A stretch of DNA of 64,000 bases from Colwellia sp. GTDB lineage: Bacteria; Pseudomonadota; Gammaproteobacteria; Enterobacterales; Alteromonadaceae. Of this stretch, positions 7,691 to 15,710 are shown one piece after another. The position numbers were made by a program, and so were the translations under genes. The stretch is taken from the NCBI RefSeq assembly GCF_013214175.1, contig NZ_JABSPA010000007.1, positions 1 to 64,000 on the forward strand, in the 5' to 3' direction. Within the stretch, counting starts at the first letter, position 1; every line of letters starts with the position of its first letter. The notes under the pieces were generated by a model. It saw only the letters and a list, made by a program, of their open reading frames with translations. It was not told the origin of the DNA and did no database searches.

Positions 7691-8770
7691 GTGACAACTA
7701 GCAACAAGTTGAATAACGATATGTTTTTAAAAGACAGTTTACCTGCTAACTTTTCTGGTCAAGTATTTGCACATAAACTTAACTTTATTTCGACCACCTT
7801 AGCTAAAGACGGTATTGATGTATCAAGTTTGTATAAAGACACAGGTATTGAACCGCATGGCTTAAAAGACCGTGAATACAAAATCCATAAAGAACAAATA
7901 ATCACCTTTTATCGCAATGTTTTAGCACTGCAATTACCCAGTATTAGTTTATTATTGGGTGCCTCGATAAAACCTCAGGATTACGGTTTATATGGTTGCA
8001 CGTTATTATGCTGTAAGGGCATACGTTCAACGTTAGAGTTTGCTATTCGTTATCATAATTTGGTCACTAAAACCGTCGATATGTCGCTGCACGATGATGA
8101 AAAGTCAGGGCAATCGTGTTTTCGATTTGAAGATCTGTTGTTTGCCAGTGATCTAGAAGAATTCAATATAGAGCTACAGTGTGTAATTGTGTTGTCTTTG
8201 GTGAGGGATTGTTTAAATAATGACAACTTTTCGTTTGATGCTTTAAGGTTTAGTTTTGACAAACCTAAACATCATCAAGACTATGAAGACTTTTTTCGCT
8301 GTCCAATAAGTTACGGTAATCGCCATAGTGAATTTGTTTTTAATAATGACAAATGGTCATTGGATACACCAAGTAGTAATCCTTTTGCTATGCCGCTATT
8401 ACTTAGCCAATGTGATCTGGTATTAAAGTCAGTGGCGTTAAAAAATGACTTTCTAATCACCATAAATCAATGGATAGCCGAGAATATGCACAAGGAACTG
8501 TGTGCTGAAAATCTAGCGAGTGAATTATATCTAACGCCAAGAACGCTGCGTAGAAAACTATCGGAGCAGGGCACCAGTTTTACCGGCATAGTGAAAGAAT
8601 TACGTTGTAGCGCGGCTAAAAAATTAATCACTGAGACACAATTAACCATTGAAGATATTGGCTGTGCTATTGGTTTTAATGATGTCTCAAATTTTAGAGC
8701 TGCCTTTAAGAAATGGACCGGGAGAACGCCTTCAAACCTCAGGCAAGTTAATACAAGTTCAGGCATGTAA
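7691..8770 (+). CDS. AraC-family transcriptional regulator (OruR-like)
   Basis: A 359-residue regulator with an N-terminal ligand-sensing domain of the PF12625 type (for example SLLLGASIKPQDYGLYGCTL) and a C-terminal double helix-turn-helix (residues about 255-355). The C-terminal part contains LASELYLTPRTLRRKLSEQG and IGFNDVSNFRAAFKKWTGRT. This architecture is shared with OruR and similar activators that respond to small effectors and regulate neighbouring catabolic or uptake genes. The start is uncertain: GTG at 7691 or ATG at 7721, neither with a strong ribosome-binding site. Its position head-to-head with the TonB receptor suggests that receptor expression is its target; this is inference from context. 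Confidence 0.9.
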   Translation: MTTSNKLNNDMFLKDSLPANFSGQVFAHKLNFISTTLAKDGIDVSSLYKDTGIEPHGLKDREYKIHKEQIITFYRNVLALQLPSISLLLGASIKPQDYGLYGCTLLCCKGIRSTLEFAIRYHNLVTKTVDMSLHDDEKSGQSCFRFEDLLFASDLEEFNIELQCVIVLSLVRDCLNNDNFSFDALRFSFDKPKHHQDYEDFFRCPISYGNRHSEFVFNNDKWSLDTPSSNPFAMPLLLSQCDLVLKSVALKNDFLITINQWIAENMHKELCAENLASELYLTPRTLRRKLSEQGTSFTGIVKELRCSAAKKLITETQLTIEDIGCAIGFNDVSNFRAAFKKWTGRTPSNLRQVNTSSGM

Positions 8771-8856
8771 ATAAATCTATTTATTAAGGCAGTGTTAACA
8801 ATACTTTATTTGATAGCTACTATACTAAATTTATGTTTAAAAGTTTGGTTAACCAT

Positions 8857-9558
8857 ATGAAAATAAGACTATTAATTACATTGTGTATTCTGTTGAGTGC
8901 TTGTTCATTTACCAATCATGAAAAGCTTGAGCCCTTGTATATTGGATTTATCGGAGACTATTCAAAGTTTGAAAGAATTGAAACTGATGATGGTCTAAAG
9001 TCATTTCGTTACGCCAGTGACCGAGTGCTGTCTGGATTTTACAGTAAAATTATTATCGACCCGGTTGAGTTTTACCCCGCTGAAGTTCATTCTGAGCAGA
9101 TATCTGCAGAATTATTTGCCAAGACAAAAGCCTATATCAACGAAAATCTTGCTGAAGTGGCTGCCTTATCTTTAGAAGTTGTTGAAAAACCCCAAGCAGG
9201 CGCCTTGAGATTGACCCCTCGAATTTCCGCTATCAAAATCAGTCCGGGCGACGTTAAGATTAGAGAGCTTATTCCTGTTGGCTCGTTGATCGCGCTAGGT
9301 AAAGCGGCTGCAGGATATAGATATGAGAATGTTGATATTTATATGGAATTTAAAGCAACCGACAGCATGGACGGTGATTTTATTGGTGGTAGCGTTAAAC
9401 AAGGTAAAGCGGGAGAAATATCAGGTTTTAATGAAGTAGTGACGTTTGACCATATCAAACCTCTTTTAGACATTTGGATTAAAGATGCTAAGGGTGTTTT
9501 TGAGAAACTTAAGCAGTTTAATGACAAAAATAGAACTAGCTTGATAGAGCGTTTGTAG
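8857..9558 (+). CDS. DUF3313-like lipoprotein
   Basis: The 233-residue product starts with a lipoprotein signal peptide ending in the lipobox LLSAC, so it should be a lipidated envelope protein. The mature region (GFIGDYSKFERIETDDGLKS, then IIIDPVEFYPAE and LRLTPRISAIKIS) resembles DUF3313, a family of proteobacterial lipoproteins of unknown role. I chose ATG 8857 over the in-frame ATG at 8833 because it gives the shorter, canonical lipoprotein leader. It stands alone after the AraC gene with a short AT-rich gap. No direct evidence of function is visible. Confidence 0.75.
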   Translation: MKIRLLITLCILLSACSFTNHEKLEPLYIGFIGDYSKFERIETDDGLKSFRYASDRVLSGFYSKIIIDPVEFYPAEVHSEQISAELFAKTKAYINENLAEVAALSLEVVEKPQAGALRLTPRISAIKISPGDVKIRELIPVGSLIALGKAAAGYRYENVDIYMEFKATDSMDGDFIGGSVKQGKAGEISGFNEVVTFDHIKPLLDIWIKDAKGVFEKLKQFNDKNRTSLIERL

Positions 9559-9861
9559 AGTTAACTAGCAAGACTAAAAGAATAATAACCGTATTAATTA
9601 CTGTCTATTGTTAGCAATCAAGGGCAGGGAAAAACGTGCGAGTCTCAACGAATACCATCTTTTCTACGGTTAAGTCTTTAATAAACCGGTGTAAAACTTA
9701 AGCAATCTGCTTGAATCTTTAAAAACAAACCCATACGATGACTTTCAGTTATATTGAAAATCAATATAACTGAAAGTTACATTACGAACAAAATACTGTT
9801 TTTGTATCTCATTATTTAATAGGCCTATTTATGCCCTTTATTATGACCAAATGGATAGTTT
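9559..9861. other. 303-bp intergenic gap
   Basis: No gene is visible. The only structure is a 17-bp perfect inverted repeat at 9741-9777, listed separately. A promoter for the following membrane protein presumably lies in the AT-rich stretch 9790-9850, but no box is clear enough to call. Confidence 0.5.
9741..9777. repeat. perfect 17-bp inverted repeat, 3-bp spacer
   Basis: Left arm ACTTTCAGTTATATTGA (9741-9757), spacer AAA, right arm TCAATATAACTGAAAGT (9761-9777). There is no T-run on either side, so it does not look like an intrinsic terminator. It lies 85 bp upstream of the next gene, where an operator or an RNA hairpin could act. Confidence 0.85.
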
Positions 9862-10263
9862 ATGCTCAATAAAATGACTGGTGTAGAAAAAACAGGCTTT
9901 ATCTTAGTTTTACTTATGGTGTTGTTACAGGGGGTTTATGGCCTTTTTGCTTATTTTGATCCGACAATCTTTGCTAGTTTAAGAGGAACAGAGCTCTTTT
10001 CAAATATGGATGCTGACTGGGTGAAAATATATGGCTCTCGTACGTTATTCATCACGTTAATTCTCGGTTACCTTTTATATACGCGCAATTATTTAATTCT
10101 AATGTGGAGTGCTCTGTTTGGTTTGGTGATGCCAATTACCGATGGTTTTCTTGCCTTTGAGGCGCAAGCGCCTATTAAAGTTGTCTTGAAGCATGTTGCT
10201 ACAGGCGTATATTTATTAGTGATATTTTTGGTTTTAAAAAAAGTAGTTGCTAAAAAGACTTAG
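9862..10263 (+). CDS. four-helix membrane protein, DUF4267-like
   Basis: The 133-residue protein has four hydrophobic segments: residues about 11-32, 55-74, 76-95 and 108-127. The pattern, with a short extracytoplasmic loop carrying ADWVKIYGSR and then a PITDGFLAFE motif, recalls DUF4267 proteins, small inner-membrane proteins of unknown role. The next gene starts 10 bp after its stop, so the two are probably co-transcribed. Confidence 0.65.
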   Translation: MLNKMTGVEKTGFILVLLMVLLQGVYGLFAYFDPTIFASLRGTELFSNMDADWVKIYGSRTLFITLILGYLLYTRNYLILMWSALFGLVMPITDGFLAFEAQAPIKVVLKHVATGVYLLVIFLVLKKVVAKKT

Positions 10264-10273
10264 GAGAGCGCTT

Positions 10274-10813
10274 ATGTTAGATAAACAAAATACCGGTCTT
10301 ATTGTTATAGATATACAAGGAAAGCTGGCTCGCTTAGTCCATGATAGTGATGTGTTGATTGCCAATTGTGAAAAATTGATTAAAGGTGTTCAAGCACTTA
10401 GCTTGCCGATAATATGGCTTGAACAAAATCCAGAAAAACTTGGCCCTACTGTTGAGAACTTGGCGGCGATACTTGCTAACTACCAACCTATCGCTAAATT
10501 TACCTTTGATGCTTGTCTAGAGCCTAAGTTTATTGGAGCTGTGCAGGCAGAAAATGTTGATAGCTGGCTTGTTTGTGGCATCGAAGCGCATATTTGTGTA
10601 TACCAGAGCGCACTGAATCTAAAAGAATTAGGCTACGATGTTCAGTTGGTTGGCGATTGCATTTCGTCACGCTCCCTCGATAATAAAACCCTCGCCATCA
10701 ATAAACTACTCAATCATGGCATCGATACTACAAGCTTGGAAATGTGTTTATTCGAGTTAGTTAAAGATTGTCGAGCGACAGAGTTTAAAGAAATCTTGGG
10801 TTTAATTAAATAG
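10274..10813 (+). CDS. isochorismatase-like cysteine hydrolase (YcaC type)
   Basis: A 179-residue hydrolase of the isochorismatase superfamily. Family catalytic features are visible: an early Asp in LIVIDIQGKL, the Lys region around AKFTFDACL, and the nucleophile Cys in WLVCGIEAHICVYQSA with the usual cis-peptide motif GIEAH. Family members hydrolyse amides (nicotinamide, N-carbamoyl compounds) or vinyl ethers; the YcaC branch has no firmly known substrate. The frame is open from 10247, but AGGAG at 10262-10266 clearly selects ATG 10274. It sits 10 bp after the membrane-protein gene. Confidence 0.87.
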   Translation: MLDKQNTGLIVIDIQGKLARLVHDSDVLIANCEKLIKGVQALSLPIIWLEQNPEKLGPTVENLAAILANYQPIAKFTFDACLEPKFIGAVQAENVDSWLVCGIEAHICVYQSALNLKELGYDVQLVGDCISSRSLDNKTLAINKLLNHGIDTTSLEMCLFELVKDCRATEFKEILGLIK

Positions 10814-10934
10814 TATTGCTCTACTTGCTACCTTGCGGGGGGAACATTGCTTGAGTCGTATTATGGGCTTATCAAAAGGTTGGTAATAACTACATCATTA
10901 ATATTACAATGACGCCAATAATTTTGAGGCGAAT

Positions 10935-11585
10935 ATGAATATTAATAATGCAGAAAGAGATGCGCTCTATAAAGTGATTTTTTCACGTAGAGATGTACGA
11001 AAAGACTTTTTACCTACACCAATACCGGATGATGTATTGGCACGAATTCTTCAAGCTGGCCATCATGCGCCAAGTGTTGGCTTTATGCAGCCTTGGGATT
11101 TTGTCTTGGTTACTGAAGAAAACACTAAAAAGGCGCTTAAAAGAGGTTATGAGTCAGCCAGTATTGAATCAGCTCAGCAATTTTCTGAAGATAAAAGGGA
11201 AGAATATAAAAGCTTCAAGTTAGAAGGTATTCTCGAAGCACCCTTAGGTATATGTGTTACTTGTGATAGAGAAAGAAATGGTCCGGTCGTTATAGGCCGT
11301 ACTATCAAGCATGAAATGGACCTTTACAGTACAGTGTGTGCCATTCAAAATATGTGGTTAGCGGCAAGAGCTGAAAATATTGGTTTAGGCTGGGTCAGTA
11401 TCATCCATGATGATGTATTACGAGACACCTTGAATATACCTAGTAACATAGAAATAATCGGCTATTTATGTTTAGGTTATGTTTCAAAATTTAATGAAAA
11501 GCCTGAGTTGGAAGAGTTTGGTTGGTTGCCTAGAGAAGATATAAATCGACTTATCCATAAAGAAAAATGGTCAAATAAGGCGTAA
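10935..11585 (+). CDS. bluB: 5,6-dimethylbenzimidazole synthase BluB
   Basis: The 216-residue product is a flavin-destroying nitroreductase-fold enzyme. It converts reduced FMN plus oxygen to 5,6-dimethylbenzimidazole, the lower ligand of cobalamin. It has the BluB opening SRRDVRKDFL and the signature HHAPSVGFMQPWDFVLV, with the flavin-contacting GWVSIIHDD near residue 156. Length agrees with known BluB proteins (about 200-220). I saw no B12-box of a cobalamin riboswitch in the 120 bp upstream. No other cobalamin gene is in the window, so it stands alone, which is common where bluB serves salvage or late lower-ligand assembly. Confidence 0.88.
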   Translation: MNINNAERDALYKVIFSRRDVRKDFLPTPIPDDVLARILQAGHHAPSVGFMQPWDFVLVTEENTKKALKRGYESASIESAQQFSEDKREEYKSFKLEGILEAPLGICVTCDRERNGPVVIGRTIKHEMDLYSTVCAIQNMWLAARAENIGLGWVSIIHDDVLRDTLNIPSNIEIIGYLCLGYVSKFNEKPELEEFGWLPREDINRLIHKEKWSNKA

Positions 11586-11587
11586 TA

Positions 11588-11741
11588 CAGGAACAAGCGG
11601 GTTATATGTCGGACAGTTATCCTTTGCTAGTATGCACATTTAATACTTTATCTAAAGTAATACTGAGTCAGCTAAATTGGCCGTTTTCGTTTCTTAACAG
11701 GTGAATTAACAATTTTTGTCCGTTAAACTGGGCGCTTTATT
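11588..11741 (+). other. degenerate, enlarged attC-like site 6
   Basis: GAACAAGCGGGTTATATGTC near 11590 resembles the left arms of sites 1-3, and the following CGGACA matches site 2. GGCCGTTTTCGTTTCTTAAC and the right part GTCCGTTAAACTGGGCGC align with the conserved centre and right arm. The right core is GCTTTAT, as in site 4. At about 154 bp it is longer than typical sites. Confidence 0.5.
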
Positions 11742-11756
11742 TCAGGAGAAGTTAGA

Positions 11757-12155
11757 GTGAAAAAATATATAGTTTTAGCGTTAATGGTATTTTCGTCAGC
11801 TATTCAAGCCGAAGATACGGAAGTATTAAACGTCGACCGCTCAGTAGCAAATAATATTAATTTGTCTTTTCCTAATGATAATAATATTAAACCGAAATCG
11901 GGTGACTTTGAAATAGTTAACTATGTGCTAATGAGCAATGAAATGGGTGAACGCTGGAGCGTTATAACCCTAACAAATTTATCCTCGGGCAACCGCGATT
12001 TAGAGCAAGATCATTTAATGGCGCTCTTTGCTGACGGTAGCCGAAAAAGCCCGCTACAGTATAAATTAAACTTCAAAGGCAAAGAAACACAGTCCATCAC
12101 TGTTTCGTTTGGAGAATACAAATTCCCCATATTGAGCATATATTCAAGTAATTAA
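11757..12155 (+). CDS. small secreted protein of unknown function
   Basis: The 132-residue product starts with a clear Sec signal peptide (MKKYIVLALMVFSSAIQA) likely cleaved after A18, so it should be periplasmic or secreted. The mature part is polar and beta-rich (WSVITLTNLSSGNRDL, QSITVSFGEYKFP), without cysteines and without a family I recognise. The GTG start is preceded by AGGAG 10 bp upstream. It follows a decayed attC-like element and is followed by a short CCCCTTAACGGG stretch like an attC right arm, so it may be an old integron cassette. Confidence 0.65.
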   Translation: MKKYIVLALMVFSSAIQAEDTEVLNVDRSVANNINLSFPNDNNIKPKSGDFEIVNYVLMSNEMGERWSVITLTNLSSGNRDLEQDHLMALFADGSRKSPLQYKLNFKGKETQSITVSFGEYKFPILSIYSSN

Positions 12156-12194
12156 AGATACAAAACCCCTTAACGGGAATCAGGTAGGTATTCA

Positions 12195-12740
12195 ATGAAG
12201 ATAATCTTAATTCGGCATGGAAAACCAACATCTGCAGATAACCCGAAATTTGGTGCTTTTGAGTATATTAAATGGATCAGGCGGTATAACTCTTCCGATG
12301 TTGCTCAGCATAGCCGCCCTGATAATATCAATGATAGCTATCAATCTTATTATGTCGTATCAAGTGATTTGAATAGAGCTATACACTCAGCAAATATTTA
12401 CCTTAGCAAATCACCTGAGCAGATTGATAAAATTTATCGTGAAATGGCAATACCTAGATATAAATTGCCATTACAATTGAAAGCTTGGCATTGGGTTTAC
12501 CTCTCAAGATTTCTTTGGATGCTTGGCTATAAAGGGCCATTTGAATCTTTTAAAGAAGCGAAGGAAAGAGCCGAGATTGCTGCCGACAAATTAATTGAAA
12601 TTGCCCAAAGCCAAGACAAGATTGTATTGTTCGGTCATGGCTTTATGAACCGTTATATTAGAAAATCGCTAATCAATAAAGGTTGGCTGTTAAATGAAAA
12701 AAATAATGCTTATTGGGGGATTACCAGCCTCGAAAGCTAA
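12195..12740 (+). CDS. histidine phosphatase superfamily protein
   Basis: The 181-residue cytoplasmic protein has the phosphatase signature IILIRHGKPTS, where His is the phosphorylated nucleophile. A second catalytic histidine is in VLFGHGFMNRYI near residue 149. SSDLNRAIHSANIYL supplies the usual SSxLxRAxxTA-like segment. Such proteins dephosphorylate sugar phosphates, nucleotides or phosphoproteins. It is divergent from the periplasmic family member at 45065. Its stop overlaps CTAAC, which might be the left core of a lost attC. Confidence 0.85.
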   Translation: MKIILIRHGKPTSADNPKFGAFEYIKWIRRYNSSDVAQHSRPDNINDSYQSYYVVSSDLNRAIHSANIYLSKSPEQIDKIYREMAIPRYKLPLQLKAWHWVYLSRFLWMLGYKGPFESFKEAKERAEIAADKLIEIAQSQDKIVLFGHGFMNRYIRKSLINKGWLLNEKNNAYWGITSLES

Positions 12741-13247
12741 CAAACTCATATTTCATCGACATTAAAGTAATATAAAATAATAAAAGCTGCCATTCGCTAT
12801 TATTGAAATACTTAAAAGAGCTAAAGTCATGACCACTGTTTTAATTGATAAAGTGAATTGATTACGCATATCAGCCTCCTAATGGTAAGCCCCTTAGGGA
12901 TTAGCAAACCTAGTATTAAATGAGATGCATAAATTAAACCATAACTAAGTTTTAGTTAAGCAATCACTAATGCATCGTTAATGCTTACCTATGTTTTAAT
13001 TAAACTTAGTTAAGGCATAAGTAAGTAATTAGTATAAGAATGAATAACAGACAGCTAACAGCCTGTTTCACTAAACATTTAAGCTAATTTTACTTGTCAT
13101 AAGCAACAATTGCGTGAATACTAAAACAGTTTTAATTAAGGGCATGTAAAGTCACTTTATTTGCAGCTTATTATCAACTTCACTATGGCCAATATATGCC
13201 GAGTGTGAAGTTCATATCATTCGTTAAACTTCTTCTGGATACCTATT
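12741..13247. other. 507-bp AT-rich intergenic gap
   Basis: No convincing gene is seen. It contains an imperfect inverted repeat: AACTAAGTTTTAGTTAAGCA at 12943-12962 against the complement of 12992-13011, 15 of 20 positions. Several related TTAGTTAAG motifs are present. Promoter elements for the 13248 gene must lie here but are not distinct. Confidence 0.5.
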
Positions 13248-13529
13248 ATGAATTTAGATAAATCAACAAAACGTATAGCAAAAAGAGTTAAAAAGGGCTT
13301 TCAAGGTTATCCACAAATATCACTGGCTTATTTTGGTGCCTCTGCTAATTGTGCGACCGAAGTCGTTGTTGGTTACACCGCTGAAGAAGGTGCTACAGTG
13401 CAAGAGCAGAAGTTTACTAGTAAGGCTGATGCACGAAAAGATGAGACTATTCAAACCACATTATTAAAAGTTATTGAACGAGCTGACGCCAAAACTGTAG
13501 TAGAAGTGGCTGGTGTAGCAATTATCTAA
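13248..13529 (+). CDS. conserved-looking 93-aa protein of unknown function
   Basis: A small soluble protein with a basic N-terminus (TKRIAKRVKKGFQGYPQISL) and a beta-rich middle (VVVGYTAEEG) carrying EVVVGYTAEEGATVQEQKF. The tail KTVVEVAGVAII is hydrophobic. There is no signal peptide. The basic start could contact nucleic acid, but that is speculation. I do not recognise the family. The codon pattern looks like a real gene and the frame fills the space between two AT-rich gaps. Confidence 0.62.
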   Translation: MNLDKSTKRIAKRVKKGFQGYPQISLAYFGASANCATEVVVGYTAEEGATVQEQKFTSKADARKDETIQTTLLKVIERADAKTVVEVAGVAII

Positions 13530-13623
13530 TAATACTAGCGACAAGCTAAGCTGCTGTTACTTAGAATAACAGCTACCCTTAGCTGAGTTTTTGGCTTCAG
13601 CCTGAGTAGGTATAGTCTATTCA

Positions 13624-14025
13624 CTAAGAGCCACTTGGCGGTCGACTATCTTGCATCAATACATCTAACTTAATTTGCGCTTTCTTGTGGTTTTCTAGGT
13701 CTATGACTTCAATCATTTCACATTCGTCTCGAATCATTTCAGCAATCAGACTTGGGTAATGACGGCAATCCTCAGGTCTATCTAAGTAGATACTGCAGGT
13801 ATATAAGTTGGCATCAGTTGGTTTTTTTTTCGGAGCAATATCGAGAAAAGGACAGCTTTGTAGTCTTAAGCCGGATTTAGGGTCGAACCATATCTCGTTG
13901 TTTTTAACGAATTCGAAGATGTCGGGGTTAAATATTTCCCATAGGTCTATTTCTTCTTGAGTGGCAGCAAGATCGCCACCGCCATATTTGATACAACATT
14001 TCCCGCATTGATTACAATCTTTCAT
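13624..14025 (-). CDS. YkgJ-family cysteine-cluster protein
   Basis: The 133-residue product begins MKDCNQCGKCCIKYGGGDL, the CxxCxxCC motif of the YkgJ (PF03692) family thought to chelate zinc or iron. Further conserved cysteines are in LQSCPFLD and YTCSIYLDRPEDCRHYP. Eight cysteines in these positions fit the family pattern. The biochemical role is not established. It is convergent with the 93-aa gene upstream and stands alone. Confidence 0.88.
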   Translation of the reverse strand: MKDCNQCGKCCIKYGGGDLAATQEEIDLWEIFNPDIFEFVKNNEIWFDPKSGLRLQSCPFLDIAPKKKPTDANLYTCSIYLDRPEDCRHYPSLIAEMIRDECEMIEVIDLENHKKAQIKLDVLMQDSRPPSGS

Positions 14026-14306
14026 AGTTCACTAGTGAGTAGATATAGACACTGTTATTGTATCATTGTTGCTAATTTTAGTAGTTAAAGTTAAAACGAT
14101 GATGGCTTGATCTTCTATAGCTAACCGTTTACAGGGGGAATTTGCCTTCCTCCACCACTAGACATTAGACATTACGTATTAAAAACATGCCATATTTTAT
14201 TAAAAAACAAAATAAAAGCCAGACAGTCAATTCAACAGTCGACTATTTACCACTTTACGTTATACTGCCGCGCTAAAACCAAGTATTTAAATTAGCGGAG
14301 ACCATC

Positions 14307-14639
14307 ATGCACGATCTTTATTACAAAGGACGCATTCACACTAGACATAACCATGTAACCACAGGTTATAACACTAAACGTGCTGTTAAGCTTGGTAGTG
14401 AAAAAAAACCATTAACGCTAGTGGTTAACAGTGAGGAAAGAAAACTAGAAGTAGCAGCGTTAGTTGCCGAAAATGGACTGTTTGCTGATATTAGCGTGCA
14501 TAGCGCTGTTGAAGAAAATATCAATGAACTTAACTCGACACTAAACAAGCCGACTACTACTCGATTCGACAAAACCCCGAACCGTAATGATCCTTGTTTA
14601 TGTGGCAGTGGCAAAAAATACAAAAAGTGTTGTGGCTAA
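14307..14639 (+). CDS. SEC-C motif metal-binding protein, PBPRA1643 family
   Basis: The 110-residue protein ends with RNDPCLCGSGKKYKKCCG, the SEC-C zinc-binding motif also found at the SecA C-terminus. The N-terminal half (MHDLYYKGRIHTRHNHVTTG) matches what I recall of the PBPRA1643 family of SWIM/SEC-C proteins. It probably binds one Zn through CxC...CC. A GGAG ribosome-binding site precedes the ATG. The function is unknown; SEC-C domains usually bind ribosomes or proteins. Confidence 0.85.
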   Translation: MHDLYYKGRIHTRHNHVTTGYNTKRAVKLGSEKKPLTLVVNSEERKLEVAALVAENGLFADISVHSAVEENINELNSTLNKPTTTRFDKTPNRNDPCLCGSGKKYKKCCG

Positions 14640-15067
14640 CAACACTTCATTGATCGACTGTTTTTCAGTCAATCAATCAGTTTATTTAAGCCGCTGCAGC
14701 TCATTTTACTGCGAAATTTGTCCGTAGCAGTTGCTTAAATAAATGCCTGTCTTAAGTGCAATCTCTCTGTATTTTGTCATGTCAAATGTATACGCTTCTC
14801 TTTAGTTATATCTCTTTTACGGTAGTCACTGCTGGCAAAGTGGTAATATCAATAAAATCCCTCGTTGAAAACCATTCACTTTAAGCAAAGTTTAACTGTA
14901 TAATTTTTATCATAAAGGTACGTTTTTTGAACGTAATTAACTAATCCCCGTTAATGTTCAAATTTGTTACATAAATTAAGCCGATAATCGTGCTTAAAGG
15001 TAGCATTCTGCCTCACTTTAGATTAAATTTGCTGCCTTATATTAACTACAGTTATCAAGAGCGCCTT
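14640..15067. other. 428-bp gap containing structured inverted repeats
   Basis: The gap holds a short hairpin right after the SEC-C gene (14651-14674, one mismatch) and a larger one at 14681-14743. The frame of the next gene is open from 14990, but its start is placed at 15068. No other gene is seen. Confidence 0.5.
14681..14743. repeat. 11-bp inverted repeat enclosing a second short stem
   Basis: TTTATTTAAGC (14681-14691) pairs perfectly with GCTTAAATAAA (14733-14743). Inside, GCTGC and GCAG can continue the stem after a small mismatch. No U-tract follows. It could be an RNA 3' structure for the SEC-C transcript or a small structured RNA. Confidence 0.5.
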
Positions 15068-15286
15068 ATGTTAGAAAATACTCTCCCTCAACTCGAACAA
15101 CTGATTGAAGACATCATTGCAAAAAATATCCAGCTAAAAACCCAAATAGCTGAACTTGAGCAGACAAATACTTTGCTTACTGATGAAAATGAAACCTTGC
15201 AACTTGAAGCACTTGACGGTGAAGAAAAGCAAAAGCAAACCAACGATGTTTTATCAAACTTGTTAGGTAAATTGCAAAGCGCATAA
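15068..15286 (+). CDS. ZapB-like coiled-coil protein, TIGR02449 family
   Basis: A 72-residue, almost entirely helical protein with a heptad pattern from start to end (LEQLIEDIIAKNIQLKTQIA, then LEQTNTLLTDENETLQLEAL). It matches the small coiled-coil family (TIGR02449) typically found directly upstream of zapA in gammaproteobacteria. Similarity to ZapB suggests a role in organising the FtsZ ring, but this is inferred. The frame is open from 14990; I chose ATG 15068 because upstream residues are not coiled coil and family members are about 70 residues. zapA follows 12 bp later. Confidence 0.8.
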   Translation: MLENTLPQLEQLIEDIIAKNIQLKTQIAELEQTNTLLTDENETLQLEALDGEEKQKQTNDVLSNLLGKLQSA

Positions 15287-15298
15287 AGAGGTTGATTA

Positions 15299-15580
15299 AT
15301 GATTAAGGAAGACTCTAAAAGCATCAGCATTGAAATTATGGGCAAGCAACATCAGTTCACTTGCTCAGCTGAACAAACAGAGGATTTAAATCAAGCTGCT
15401 AGTAACCTTGCTGCTATGTGTAAAGATATCAAGAAGCAAGCGGGTAACGCTAACAGCGAACGCGCTTTATTGGTTGCAGCCATTAATTTAAGTCATTCAC
15501 TATTAATGGCGAATAATAAAATAGAAAGTTATCAACTTGGACAAGATGCTTTAATTTCAACGTTAAAAAACGCGTTATAA
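15299..15580 (+). CDS. zapA: cell division protein ZapA
   Basis: The 93-residue ZapA homologue has the N-terminal beta domain (ISIEIMGKQHQFTC) and the C-terminal helix for dimer/tetramer formation (NSERALLVAAINLSHSLL). ZapA cross-links FtsZ filaments at the division site. GAGG precedes the ATG. In many relatives zapA is followed by the 6S RNA gene and ygfA; here minC follows instead after 130 bp, so division-site genes zapA and minCDE are neighbours. Confidence 0.92.
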   Translation: MIKEDSKSISIEIMGKQHQFTCSAEQTEDLNQAASNLAAMCKDIKKQAGNANSERALLVAAINLSHSLLMANNKIESYQLGQDALISTLKNAL

Positions 15581-15710
15581 CTAGAGTCACTTTTAAGTAT
15601 TACTGCTTTCGTTGCTCTGGCTACTTGAGAGTTAAGAGAGCGGAAATACTGATCTCTATATGCATTATTTCTAAGTACCAAGAGTTGTCTTATTTAGGAA
15701 ACCATACTTT

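Noticed and set aside
10814..10934. Cobalamin riboswitch in front of bluB
   Set aside because: No B12-box-like sequence or multi-stem fold is seen in the 121 bp.
15581..15710. 6S RNA (ssrS) downstream of zapA
   Set aside because: The gap is only 130 bp, shorter than 6S RNA (about 180 nt), and I could not form the long closing stem with a central bubble. A weak AGTATT/AATACT pairing is not enough.
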